From Magnetovibrio sp. PR-2 (GTDB lineage Bacteria; Pseudomonadota; Alphaproteobacteria; Rhodospirillales; Magnetovibrionaceae): a stretch of 64,000 bases of DNA. The notes under the pieces were generated by a model. That model had not been told where the DNA came from. It searched no databases and saw only the letters and a list, made by a program, of their open reading frames with translations. Positions 8,903 through 17,163 of this stretch are shown here, piece by piece (within the stretch, counting starts at the first letter, position 1; each line of letters begins with the position of its first letter). A program made the translations under genes and the position numbers. The stretch spans positions 1 through 64,000 of the forward strand of contig NZ_JBAHUR010000006.1 of assembly GCF_036689815.1 (NCBI RefSeq), read 5' to 3'.

Positions 8903-10948
8903 ATGGCATCGAAAACCACCACCCAAAAAGCACAGCCTGCAGAAGGTGAATCTCAAGACAGCCCCCTTTTGGACTCTCTTGGCGCCAACGTCAAAAAAAT
9001 GGTCAAGCTCGGCAAAGAGCGCGGCTTCGTCACTTATGACGAATTGAACGCAGCCTTGCCGCCGGACCAAGTGTCTTCGGAACAGATCGAAGACACCATG
9101 AGCCAGCTGTCCGAAATGGGCATCAACGTCATCGAAGGCGAAGAAAGCGACGCCGAGGCCCCCGCCGAAGGTGAGGCCGAAGCCAAAGGCGGTGAAGAAG
9201 AAAAAGCCGCGGCCGGCAACGTGTCGGAAAGTGACGTGGGCCGCACGGACGATCCGGTGCGCATGTACCTGCGCGAAATGGGCTCGGTCGAACTGCTGTC
9301 GCGCGAAGGTGAAATCGCCATCGCCAAACGCATTGAGGCCGGCCGTGAGATGATGATCGGCGGCATCTGCGAAAGCCCGCTGACCATCCGCGCCATCGTG
9401 GCATGGCACGACGCCTTGATCGCCGAACAGATTTTGCTGCGCGACATCATCGATTTGGACGCCACCTATGGCGGTGGCCCGAACGGTGCCAACGCGGAAG
9501 ACGGCGAAAATAACGAAAACAGCGAAAACACCGAAGGCGGTGAAGCCCAAGCTGAAGCCCCCGCTGCAGAAGAAAAGACCGAAGAAAAGCCGGAAGAAAA
9601 ATCAGAAGACGGCGAAGAGGGCGAAAAGACCGAAGGTGAACGCACCGACGATGACGACGACGATGACGATGCCGAAAACAACCTGTCCTTGGCGGCGATG
9701 GAAGCCAAGCTGACCCCGGTCGTGGTCGAAACCTTTGAAGAAATCGCCAAGACCTACAAAAAGATGCACCGCTTGCAGGTTAAACGCCTGGACGCCATGC
9801 AGGGCGGCGACGAGTTCAAGCCGTCTCAAGAAAAGCGTTATGAGAAGCTACGCAAGGAGCTGATCGAGCTGATGGACACGGTGCACCTGAACAATGCGCG
9901 CATCGAACAATTGGTTGACCAGCTTTATGAGCTCAACCGCTCTATGATGAGCTTGGAAGGCAAATTGTTGCGCATGGCGACCAAGTCCCGTGTGAAACGC
10001 GAAGACTTCATCGAACACTACCAAGGCTATGAACTTGATCCGAAGTGGCTCGACACAGTCAAAAAGCTGCCCGGCAAAGGGTGGGAACGCTTCACCACCA
10101 AGTACGAAGACGACATTACCAAAATCCGCAACTCCATCTCCGATCTGGCCGCCGAAGCCGGCCTGCCGATTGTGGAGTTCAAACGCATCGTGTCCACCGT
10201 GCAAAAAGGTGAACGCGAAGCGGCCAAAGCGAAAAAAGAAATGATCGAGGCCAACCTGCGTCTCGTGATTTCCATTGCCAAAAAGTACACCAACCGTGGC
10301 CTGCAGTTCCTGGACTTGATCCAAGAAGGCAACATCGGTTTGATGAAGGCCGTCGATAAGTTTGAATACCGCCGTGGTTATAAGTTCTCCACTTATGCCA
10401 CGTGGTGGATCCGCCAAGCCATCACGCGCTCTATTGCGGATCAGGCACGCACTATCCGTATTCCGGTGCACATGATCGAAACCATCAACAAGCTGGTGCG
10501 TACGTCCCGTCAGATGCTGCACGAAATCGGCCGCGAACCAACGCCGGAAGAGCTGGCTGTGCGCTTGAGCATGCCGCTTGAAAAAGTCCGTAAAGTTCTG
10601 AAGATCGCCAAAGAGCCGATTTCTTTGGAAACGCCGATTGGTGATGAGGAAGATTCGCACCTGGGCGACTTCATCGAAGACAAAAATGCGGTTCAGCCGC
10701 TGGACGCCGCCATTAACGGCAACCTGCGCGAAACCACGACCCGTGTGTTGGCTTCATTGACGCCGCGCGAAGAACGCGTGCTGCGCATGCGCTTTGGTAT
10801 CGGCATGAACACCGACCACACCTTGGAAGAGGTTGGTCAACAGTTCTCTGTGACCCGCGAACGTATCCGTCAGATCGAAGCAAAAGCTTTGCGCAAACTC
10901 AAACACCCGAGCCGTTCGCGCAAATTGCGCAGTTTCTTGGATTACTAA
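8903..10948 (+). CDS. rpoD: RNA polymerase primary sigma factor (sigma-70)
   Basis: This is the vegetative sigma factor, 681 residues. Region 1.1 is at the N-terminus and region 1.2 near residues 118-145 ([19 protein letters not shown]). Region 2 opens with [20 protein letters not shown] and includes the promoter-melting segment [20 protein letters not shown]. Region 4 ends in the -35-binding helix [20 protein letters not shown]. The non-conserved region carries a very acidic low-complexity insert (about residues 191-260) with eight consecutive Asp, and a shorter acidic stretch at about 76-105. The ATG follows an AAGGGAAAG ribosome site. A strong terminator follows the stop. Confidence 0.98.
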   Translation: MASKTTTQKAQPAEGESQDSPLLDSLGANVKKMVKLGKERGFVTYDELNAALPPDQVSSEQIEDTMSQLSEMGINVIEGEESDAEAPAEGEAEAKGGEEEKAAAGNVSESDVGRTDDPVRMYLREMGSVELLSREGEIAIAKRIEAGREMMIGGICESPLTIRAIVAWHDALIAEQILLRDIIDLDATYGGGPNGANAEDGENNENSENTEGGEAQAEAPAAEEKTEEKPEEKSEDGEEGEKTEGERTDDDDDDDDAENNLSLAAMEAKLTPVVVETFEEIAKTYKKMHRLQVKRLDAMQGGDEFKPSQEKRYEKLRKELIELMDTVHLNNARIEQLVDQLYELNRSMMSLEGKLLRMATKSRVKREDFIEHYQGYELDPKWLDTVKKLPGKGWERFTTKYEDDITKIRNSISDLAAEAGLPIVEFKRIVSTVQKGEREAAKAKKEMIEANLRLVISIAKKYTNRGLQFLDLIQEGNIGLMKAVDKFEYRRGYKFSTYATWWIRQAITRSIADQARTIRIPVHMIETINKLVRTSRQMLHEIGREPTPEELAVRLSMPLEKVRKVLKIAKEPISLETPIGDEEDSHLGDFIEDKNAVQPLDAAINGNLRETTTRVLASLTPREERVLRMRFGIGMNTDHTLEEVGQQFSVTRERIRQIEAKALRKLKHPSRSRKLRSFLDY

Positions 10949-10963
10949 GAGCACCACCTGATC

Positions 10964-10995
10964 AAAAAGCCCTCGGATCAAACCGGGGGCTTTTT
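10964..10995 (+). terminator. Rho-independent terminator of rpoD
   Basis: A 13-bp stem (10964-10976 with 10983-10995, one G-T wobble) has a 6-nt loop. Its descending arm ends in five T. It lies 15 bp past the rpoD stop. Confidence 0.93.
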
Positions 10996-11044
10996 GTCTG
11001 ACCATTATACATTTCCCAGGTTTCCTGTATGATGCTGAGAACGT

Positions 11045-12229
11045 TTGGCAATTGGGACGCAAACCTTGGACAACATCATCACCGCAATCGCCCCTTCGGA
11101 ACTCGACAATTTCGAAGTCTTTCCTTGGAATCAAAACTTCGAAACCGGGCATGAGACGATCGATGAGCAGCACAAGGTTCTGGTGTCCATGCTCAACAAG
11201 CTGGCCATGTCTTTGGTGGTTGACGAAACCATTGAAATCAATGATGCATTTGCTGAATTGGCGGCGTATGCCAATAAGCATTTTGATGAAGAAGAAGCCA
11301 TTTGGGCGGAACATTTCATTGACGATTCTTGGCTTACATCTCATCAAATGAGCCACGCGGCGTTTTTGCCCAAAGTTTTGGAAATCAAAGAGCAAGACAC
11401 GGGCGTTCCCTTGCGCGACAAGGTCGAAACCATTGTGAAGTTCTTGATCCGTTGGCTGGCCTTTCACATCATTGACGATGACAAGCGCTTGGCATTTGTG
11501 GTGGAAAACATTCAAAACGGCGCGACTTTGGACGAAGCCAAGTTGGCGGCGGATAAAAGGATGAGTGGCTCCATGCGGGTGCTCATCGAGACCATCTTGA
11601 ACATGTATGACGGCCTGTCTTCGCGCACCTTGGATTTGATGCGCGAACGCCGCGCGCGCGCCAAGGCGGAAAAAGAGCTGATGGAAGCCAACAAACGCCT
11701 GGAGCAAATGTCCATCACCGATCAGCTGACGGGGCTGTATAACCGCCGTCATTTTGAAACGGTGTTTCATGACGAATTGCGCCGCGCACGTCGGGAAAAG
11801 CATCAGCTCACTTATTTCATGATCGATCTGGATAACTTCAAAAGCTTCAACGATATCTACGGTCACATGGAAGGCGATTTGGCCCTGGAGCGTGTGGGCC
11901 TCAAGCTCAGCGAGCTGTGCCGCCGTCCGGGCGATTACGCCTTTCGCATGGGCGGAGAAGAGTTTTGCATCCTCACCACGGGTGTAGAAGCCACAAAGCC
12001 GCAGGTGTTTGGCGAGATTTTGCGCGCAGGCATCGAAGAGCTTCAAATGGCGCATCAAGGCAGCGGCGTCAGCGATGTGATGACCGCGTCCATCGGGGTT
12101 GCATCCAAGATCCCCAATATGCAAGACAACGTGGACGACTGCATGCGCATTGCCGATGAACGACTGTATTTGGCAAAAGAACGCGGCCGCAATCAGGTGG
12201 TCTGGGACGGCATCTCGACGGATTATTAG
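11045..12229 (+). CDS. Hemerythrin-GGDEF diguanylate cyclase
   Basis: This protein is predicted to make c-di-GMP under control of an oxygen- or redox-sensing diiron domain. Residues 24-160 form a bacteriohemerythrin domain with the ligand pattern H36 (NFETGHETIDEQH), H79/E83 (NKHFDEEE), H100/H104 and H141..D145. A helical linker of about 65 residues leads to a GGDEF domain (225-390) with active-site GGEEF at 303-307 and an RPGD sequence at 294-297, placed as an inhibitory I-site. No membrane segment is evident, so it should be cytosolic. The start is uncertain: TTG at 11045, or TTG at 11066 just before LDNIITAI; no in-frame ATG precedes the domain. Confidence 0.9.
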   Translation: MAIGTQTLDNIITAIAPSELDNFEVFPWNQNFETGHETIDEQHKVLVSMLNKLAMSLVVDETIEINDAFAELAAYANKHFDEEEAIWAEHFIDDSWLTSHQMSHAAFLPKVLEIKEQDTGVPLRDKVETIVKFLIRWLAFHIIDDDKRLAFVVENIQNGATLDEAKLAADKRMSGSMRVLIETILNMYDGLSSRTLDLMRERRARAKAEKELMEANKRLEQMSITDQLTGLYNRRHFETVFHDELRRARREKHQLTYFMIDLDNFKSFNDIYGHMEGDLALERVGLKLSELCRRPGDYAFRMGGEEFCILTTGVEATKPQVFGEILRAGIEELQMAHQGSGVSDVMTASIGVASKIPNMQDNVDDCMRIADERLYLAKERGRNQVVWDGISTDY

Positions 12230-12248
12230 GGCCTAAAAAGGCGGTTTG

Positions 12249-12824
12249 TTAATCGTCATCGTCGTCTTCAGACACGGGGCGTTTGTGCGCGATGCCTTTG
12301 TGACATTCAATGCACGTCTGTCCTTTTTGCATGGCGGGCTCCATCTTTTCGCGCGACCGGCGGCGCTGCTTGGGAAAGTCCATGGCGTGATAGCTGTGGC
12401 AATTGCGGCACTCGCGGGAATCGTTGGCTTTCATTTGAGCCCACACCCGCTCAGCCATGATCAGACGCTGCGCTTCAAACTTTTCTTTGGTGTCGATGGT
12501 GCCGACAAGCTTGTGATACAGCTCGTTGCTGGCTTTGATCTTGCGCCACAACTTGGCGGTCCATTCTTTTGGCACATGGCAATCGGCGCACGTCGCGCGC
12601 ACGCCGGACGGGTTGTTGTAGTGCACGGATTTTTTGTATTCGGGATAAACGGTTTGTTCCATTTCATGGCACGACACACAAAATTCCATGGTGTTGGTGT
12701 ATTCCATGAAGGTGTTAAAACCACCCCAAAACACGATCCCGGCTCCCGCACCGCAGATGAAAATCAGGCCCACCGCGAAACGCCTGGACGGGGCCCAAAA
12801 GCTTTTCCAAAGTTCTTTGAACAT
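12249..12824 (-). CDS. NapC/NirT-family tetraheme cytochrome c
   Basis: This is a membrane-anchored quinol dehydrogenase-type multiheme cytochrome that would pass electrons from the quinol pool to a periplasmic acceptor. The 191-residue protein has an N-terminal transmembrane helix (about 15-38) and exactly four CXXCH heme motifs: CVSCH, CADCH, CRNCH and CIECH. It ends in an acidic SEDDDDD tail. No napA, nrfA, torA or dmsA gene is nearby, so its terminal reductase is unknown. It follows the diheme cytochrome gene on the same strand, with a stable hairpin between them, and is likely co-transcribed. Confidence 0.92.
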   Translation of the reverse strand: MFKELWKSFWAPSRRFAVGLIFICGAGAGIVFWGGFNTFMEYTNTMEFCVSCHEMEQTVYPEYKKSVHYNNPSGVRATCADCHVPKEWTAKLWRKIKASNELYHKLVGTIDTKEKFEAQRLIMAERVWAQMKANDSRECRNCHSYHAMDFPKQRRRSREKMEPAMQKGQTCIECHKGIAHKRPVSEDDDDD

Positions 12825-12846
12825 GGTCTATCCCCCAACGCCAACG

Positions 12847-12874
12847 GCGCACCCTAGCTTTCGCTGGGGTGCGC
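12847..12874 (-). ncRNA. Intercistronic hairpin between the two cytochrome genes
   Basis: A 12-bp stem (847-858 with 863-874, one wobble) closes a 4-nt loop that reads GAAA on the transcribed minus strand, a GNRA tetraloop. No T-run follows, so it looks like an mRNA processing or stabilising element, not a terminator. This is a cis-acting RNA structure, not a separate RNA gene. Confidence 0.6.
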
Positions 12875-12893
12875 GTCGGTCGGTATTGCCCGT

Positions 12894-13601
12894 TTATTCT
12901 TGGGGCAGTGTGACGGTGTAGGCCAAAATGTCGACGGACACTTGAAGCGGAAGCGCGCGCAGGGCGGGCATCGATTCTTTCGGCTGTCCGTTCATGATTT
13001 TGGCAAGCGTTTCCCAAGGATTGCCAGAGGCAATTTTGCCCATGGGTTTGGGCAGTTCTTTGGGCAGTTTGCCGTCTAAGCCGTGGCAACCGGCACAGAT
13101 GGTGTTGTAGTACGCCGCACCTTTGGCCGCATCACCGTTCACGGATTTATCGGCGTTGATGACTTTGGTCATGTCCACTTGGCCTTTGGAAATGAACATG
13201 GCTAAGTCGTGGTAGTCCGCGTCAGACATCATGCCGCCCATGCCGTGGGTGTCGTCTTTAATAATGGCGACGATTTTGTCCAGCGAAGCACCTTCAAGGC
13301 CGCGCACGCCGGGGATACCGGTCTTGTAAGACCCGCTGGCATATGCGCCGTCTTTACCGCGTAAATCCCAACCGTGGCAGGATTTGCACCGCCACGTCGT
13401 CGCACCCTTTTTCTTGGTGTTGGAGGATGGCCAGGCCTTGTGCGTTTCTGGAGGTTTTGGTGCGTCGATGACGGCGTACCATTTGTCATAGAGCAATCCA
13501 CCGCGTGCGATGGACGATTGGTCTTCCGCTTGCACAGATGTTGAAAAAACACTGACGCAAGCCACAGCCGCAACAGCGGCCATGGTGATAAAATATTTCA
13601 T
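12894..13601 (-). CDS. Periplasmic diheme cytochrome c
   Basis: The 235-residue protein begins with a clear Sec signal peptide (cleavage near VQA-ED, residue 25). It has two heme-binding motifs, CKSCH in the first half and CAGCH in the second, suggesting two cytochrome c-like domains. Each is probably completed by a Met ligand (MGGMM and MPAL). It is preceded by a strong AGGGGAGGA ribosome site. Its position directly upstream of the NapC-type gene suggests that it accepts electrons from, or gives them to, that protein. I cannot assign a specific pathway. Confidence 0.85.
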   Translation of the reverse strand: MKYFITMAAVAAVACVSVFSTSVQAEDQSSIARGGLLYDKWYAVIDAPKPPETHKAWPSSNTKKKGATTWRCKSCHGWDLRGKDGAYASGSYKTGIPGVRGLEGASLDKIVAIIKDDTHGMGGMMSDADYHDLAMFISKGQVDMTKVINADKSVNGDAAKGAAYYNTICAGCHGLDGKLPKELPKPMGKIASGNPWETLAKIMNGQPKESMPALRALPLQVSVDILAYTVTLPQE

Positions 13602-13679
13602 GATAGTCCTCCCCTTTAAAATTTATGTGCGCAATTTAGCACGTATAAGGGAAAAAGTCTGGCAAATGTGCGGATGGGT

Positions 13680-14573
13680 TCAGGCTTCAAGCACTTTGAA
13701 TTTCTGTTCCAAAAAGTCGATGAAGACGCGCACGCGGGCCGGCACCACTTCGCTGGGGGGGCGCACGGCCCAAAGGTTCCATTCGGGCTCGATCACGAAA
13801 TCGCGCAGCACCTCCTCCAAATCCCCATCCGCCAAATGCTGGCGCACATCGCGTAGAGTTTTGAGACCAATTCCGACGCCTGCCACGGCCGCTTCGGTGA
13901 TGGCGTCACCGTGGTTGGTGACAAAGGTGCCGCCAATGCGCACGTCGTGGATGTCACCTGCGGGGTCGCGCAATTGCCACGACCGGGTGTCACGCAGGAC
14001 GATGCAATTGTGCACCGTCAAGTCTTGTGGCTGTGTGGGTGTACCCCTTTTTTCCAGATAAGACGGCGCGGCCACCAACACACGCGGGTTGTCCGAAATT
14101 TTGCTGGCAACAAGGGTCGAGGACGCCAAGGCACCGATGCGCAAGGCCACATCGTAGCCTTGCTCAACAATGTCCACGACGTTGTCGTTCAAATCCAGTC
14201 GTACGCGAACGTCGGGGTAGGTTTCCAAAAACTCGGCGATGGCAGGGGTGATGTACAAGCGTCCAAAAGACGCGGGCCCGGTAACGCGCAGCTCACCTTT
14301 AATGTTTTGCACACCGCCGGCAAGGTCAGAGCGCGCATCTTCGATGTCGGTGAGAATACGTTCGGCATGGCCCAAAAAGGTTTCGCCGTCTGGGGTGAGA
14401 GACACCGCGCGGGTGGTGCGGTTGAACACCTGAACGCCGAGCTCGCTTTCCAACCCTTTGATCCGTTGGGTGGCGGCGGTGGGGGATAGACCGAACTCAC
14501 GCCCTGCCTTGGCAAACGCGCCCAGGGCCGCAATGCGCACAAACAGTTCCAACGTTGTGGGATCGAACGACAT
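13680..14573 (-). CDS. LysR-family transcriptional regulator
   Basis: The 297-residue protein has the standard LysR layout: an N-terminal winged HTH (residues 1-60: LELFVRIAALGAFAKAGREFGLSPTAATQRI) and a periplasmic-binding-like effector domain from about residue 90 (GELRVTGPASFGRLYI). It is the type that includes many orphan CrgA-like regulators. It is divergent from a small gene at 14677 and lies upstream of the diheme cytochrome gene on the same strand, so either could be a target. The effector cannot be inferred. Confidence 0.92.
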   Translation of the reverse strand: MSFDPTTLELFVRIAALGAFAKAGREFGLSPTAATQRIKGLESELGVQVFNRTTRAVSLTPDGETFLGHAERILTDIEDARSDLAGGVQNIKGELRVTGPASFGRLYITPAIAEFLETYPDVRVRLDLNDNVVDIVEQGYDVALRIGALASSTLVASKISDNPRVLVAAPSYLEKRGTPTQPQDLTVHNCIVLRDTRSWQLRDPAGDIHDVRIGGTFVTNHGDAITEAAVAGVGIGLKTLRDVRQHLADGDLEEVLRDFVIEPEWNLWAVRPPSEVVPARVRVFIDFLEQKFKVLEA

Positions 14574-14676
14574 TATTTTAATTTAGCAAATAATATTTTG
14601 CAATCAAGGCTGATTGTTTAACTTTAGCAAAGTGCCATTGTTCTCCTATCGCCGCTTGCGGACAAAGGATCAAACC

Positions 14677-14880
14677 ATGGCACAACAAACGTTCACGTCT
14701 CAAACAGCCTATAACCCCCGAACTGGGACGCACCAGACTTTGGATCAAATGATGAAGCAGGGCCGCGACGAGCGCGCGAAAGCGGCTCTGAGTCTGTTTC
14801 GAAAATTGAGAGCGGCTTTGCAACCTGAGGGAACTTCTGTTGCAAAAGAGACACTTAAGCCATGTCGTACATTTGTATAG
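14677..14880 (+). CDS. Small hypothetical protein
   Basis: A 67-residue open frame begins at ATG 14677 behind a good AAAGGAT ribosome site and is divergent from the LysR gene. The product is basic in the middle (KQGRDERAKAALSLFRKLRAAL, probably one amphipathic helix). It has no signal peptide or recognised domain. Position and ribosome site argue that it is real and perhaps a target of the LysR regulator. I do not recognise the family. Confidence 0.5.
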   Translation: MAQQTFTSQTAYNPRTGTHQTLDQMMKQGRDERAKAALSLFRKLRAALQPEGTSVAKETLKPCRTFV

Positions 14881-14941
14881 TGGAATGATTAAAAAGTTTC
14901 GGGCAGTATATGCCACCTGTTGAACCAGTGGTGCCACACAT

Positions 14942-15475
14942 ATGTCTTCCCCCGTGACGGAACACGTCGCCGTCGTCGAATCCGATCAGTTTAAAGCCTC
15001 CAACACCCGCCGTTTGTACGATTACATCGTCGAAAAACGAGGCGAGCGTGTGCGCCCTTCCCTGTCGGATATCGATCTGATGGATCTCTACAAAATCGCG
15101 CCGTCCATCTGCATCCGCGACGTGGTTGACGATGGCAAGGATTTAAAATGCCGCTATTGGGGCGGGGATTTTGAATTTGTGTACAAGGTCAATTGCTCCG
15201 GCAAGCGGGTCACAGAAACCTACGGCCAACAAGGTGCTCAAAACACGCTGGCCCTACACCATCGGGCTTTGGAAGCCGACAAGCCGTTGCGTTTGGTTGG
15301 CAACTTAGGTTATGCGGATAAAGACATCGACCATGTCATGTTCGAAGGCATCATGGTGTGCCTGGACGGTAAAGACTTTGCCAAGCAACACGTCCTTGCC
15401 GTCGGTCAGTTCGACTATGACCTGGACGACGAGGACCGCGACCTCATCTATGTCCAATGTGGAAAGCGGTTTTGA
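14942..15475 (+). CDS. PAS-domain (PAS_5-type) protein
   Basis: The 177-residue protein matches the stand-alone PAS_5 type common in Rhodospirillales. It opens with a polar stretch, then the signature LYDYIVEKRGERVRPSLSDIDLMDL, followed by a PAS-like core with KCRYWGGDFEFVYKVNCSGKRVTE. No output domain or membrane segment is attached, so it probably acts by binding a partner. Its ligand is unknown. It is convergent with the SnoaL-like gene. Confidence 0.8.
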   Translation: MSSPVTEHVAVVESDQFKASNTRRLYDYIVEKRGERVRPSLSDIDLMDLYKIAPSICIRDVVDDGKDLKCRYWGGDFEFVYKVNCSGKRVTETYGQQGAQNTLALHHRALEADKPLRLVGNLGYADKDIDHVMFEGIMVCLDGKDFAKQHVLAVGQFDYDLDDEDRDLIYVQCGKRF

Positions 15476-15476
15476 T

Positions 15477-15509
15477 CTAAGCCTGATGTATATGCACGTC
15501 GCGTTGTGG
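15477..15509 (-). pseudogene. Relic of an mscS 3' end (10 codons plus stop)
   Basis: Read on the minus strand, these 33 bases encode PQRDVHIHQA and a TAG stop, exactly the C-terminus of the MscS protein at 16304-17146. The four base differences from the intact copy are all third-position synonymous (Ala, Ile, His, Pro codons). Similarity stops upstream of the Pro codon. The SnoaL-like gene lies between the relic and intact mscS. A scrap of a once-coding homologue is the best explanation. Confidence 0.8.
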
Positions 15510-15532
15510 ATCACGAAATCTATTGGGATGCG

Positions 15533-16282
15533 TCAAAATTTTCCGTTGTCGTTTTTCCAGTCTTCGGGCAGGGCGACCGTTTCCGTCGTATCCCAATGTT
15601 CGACGATCATTTGGTCTTCGATGCGAAACAAATCGTAAAATGATGTGTGTGTCTCGCCCATATACCCTTCACAAACGCTGAGGACAAAGTTGCCTTCCGC
15701 CAGAACCCGGTGAAGTTGGCGGTAGTGGAGATCCGCCCCTTCAAAGGCCTTCGGCAATGCTGAGATGTCGTCGCAGAGTTGGGGGCTGTGCTCCACAAAA
15801 GCATCCGCGTTCACCCAAGTGCTCAGCTGAGCAAACTGTTTGGCGATCAGCACGGTTTCAACAAACGTCCTCACCAAGGTGCGGTTGGGTTCGGTGTGTT
15901 CTGGCTGTTGGGCCGCTACGGGGCCGTCAACCATGGTGTGCCCGGACGCATTTGGGCCTAGACGGGCTTGGATATTGTCCCAATGTTCGACGGCTTGTCC
16001 GTTTTCAAAGCGAAAGACCTCAAAGCCGATATTGCGCTTTGCGAAATCGTATTCGGTGTGGGCGAAGACATACGCGCCATCCTCAAAGGCACGAACGATG
16101 TTCACACGCGGCGATGTTTTGGACAGCCGCTGAAACAAGGCGGCTAAGCCTTCACTGCCTTCGTGGGTTTGCGGATTGTGCTGAATATATTGGGCTTCAT
16201 TGACGACGGCGACAGGACCGGGGTCGCCGGTTTCAATGCTTTTGAGCAAAGCCGCAATCCGGTCCTTATTCGCCATCGCCAT
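15533..16282 (-). CDS. Tandem SnoaL-like / NTF2-superfamily protein
   Basis: The 249-residue protein is built from two SnoaL-like cone-shaped domains (about 1-115 and 125-249). Both repeats show the family pattern YIQHNPQ/FVEHSPQ, a glycine-rich turn and a closing EHWDNIQ or EHWDTTE strand. SnoaL-like folds serve many small-molecule enzymes or binding proteins, so the substrate is open. It follows mscS by 21 bp on the same strand and is bracketed on its other side by the mscS relic, which suggests that it was inserted here. Confidence 0.82.
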   Translation of the reverse strand: MAMANKDRIAALLKSIETGDPGPVAVVNEAQYIQHNPQTHEGSEGLAALFQRLSKTSPRVNIVRAFEDGAYVFAHTEYDFAKRNIGFEVFRFENGQAVEHWDNIQARLGPNASGHTMVDGPVAAQQPEHTEPNRTLVRTFVETVLIAKQFAQLSTWVNADAFVEHSPQLCDDISALPKAFEGADLHYRQLHRVLAEGNFVLSVCEGYMGETHTSFYDLFRIEDQMIVEHWDTTETVALPEDWKNDNGKF

Positions 16283-16303
16283 GTTTCGTATGTATCCCTA
16301 AGG

Positions 16304-17146
16304 CTAGGCCTGATGAATGTGCACGTCGCGTTGCGGGTAGGGGAAGGAAATGCCTTCTTTATCGAACGTCTGCTTGATGGTCTTGGTCAGCCCGAACTTC
16401 ACCGGCCAATAGTTCGACGTGTCGGCCCACACACGCACGATCAATTCCACGGCGTTGTCACCTAAGTTGCCCACTTCGACGAAGGTTTCGGGGTCCTTGT
16501 GGATGCGATCATCGGCAGCTGCGATGGCGCTGATCACCTCCATGGCTTTGTCGATATCGTCGTCATAGCCAATGCCGATGACCAAATCGACGCGGCGTTT
16601 CGCGTGGTGGGAATAGTTGTGAATGGCAGAGCCCCAAAGCTGGGAGTTCGGCACGATGATGTGGATGTTGTCACCTGTGGCCATCTCGGTGGTGAACAGG
16701 CCTGCGTTCTTCACCGTGCCCGTGAGCCCGCCGCCCTCAATAAAGTCGCCGACTTTGTAGGGACGAAACATCAACAGCATCACACCGGCAGCGACGTTGG
16801 ACAAGGTGCCTTGCAGCGCCAAGCCAATGGCCAAGCCGGCGGCACCGATGACGGCGACGAAGCTGGTGGTCTCAACGCCAAAGCGTCCCAACACAGCCAC
16901 CACGGTGAAGGCCAAGATGGCATAACGCACCATGGACGAGAAAAAGCCCGTCAGCATGTCGTCGATGGATTTGACTTTGTTCAAGGCTTTGGCTGTGGCC
17001 GATTTGCCCCAGCCGGCAGCCATCCAACCGAAAATTAAAATGGCGATGGCGCCTAAGACATCGAGACCATAGGTGGTCACGACGGCGACCACTTGATCGA
17101 TGATTTCTTGAACGTTTTGAGAAATTTCTTGAGTTTGATCTTCCAT
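16304..17146 (-). CDS. mscS: Small-conductance mechanosensitive channel, MscS family
   Basis: This is an inner-membrane channel that releases osmolytes on hypo-osmotic shock. The 280-residue size is that of minimal MscS. Three transmembrane helices lie at about 27-50, 68-92 and 96-128. The third is the Gly/Ala-rich pore helix (AVIGAAGLAIGLALQGTLSN) leading to FRPYKVGDFIE. A cytoplasmic beta and alpha/beta vestibule follows, with IVPNSQLWGSAIHNYS. It is the third gene of a tight minus-strand run, with intergenic gaps of about 20 bp. Its last ten codons are duplicated at 15477-15509. Confidence 0.93.
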   Translation of the reverse strand: MEDQTQEISQNVQEIIDQVVAVVTTYGLDVLGAIAILIFGWMAAGWGKSATAKALNKVKSIDDMLTGFFSSMVRYAILAFTVVAVLGRFGVETTSFVAVIGAAGLAIGLALQGTLSNVAAGVMLLMFRPYKVGDFIEGGGLTGTVKNAGLFTTEMATGDNIHIIVPNSQLWGSAIHNYSHHAKRRVDLVIGIGYDDDIDKAMEVISAIAAADDRIHKDPETFVEVGNLGDNAVELIVRVWADTSNYWPVKFGLTKTIKQTFDKEGISFPYPQRDVHIHQA

Positions 17147-17163
17147 AGGGAGTTCCTTAATCT

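Noticed and set aside
14881-14941. Inverted sequence CCACCTG...CAGTGG as a terminator
   Set aside because: The stem needs a bulge and no T-run follows.
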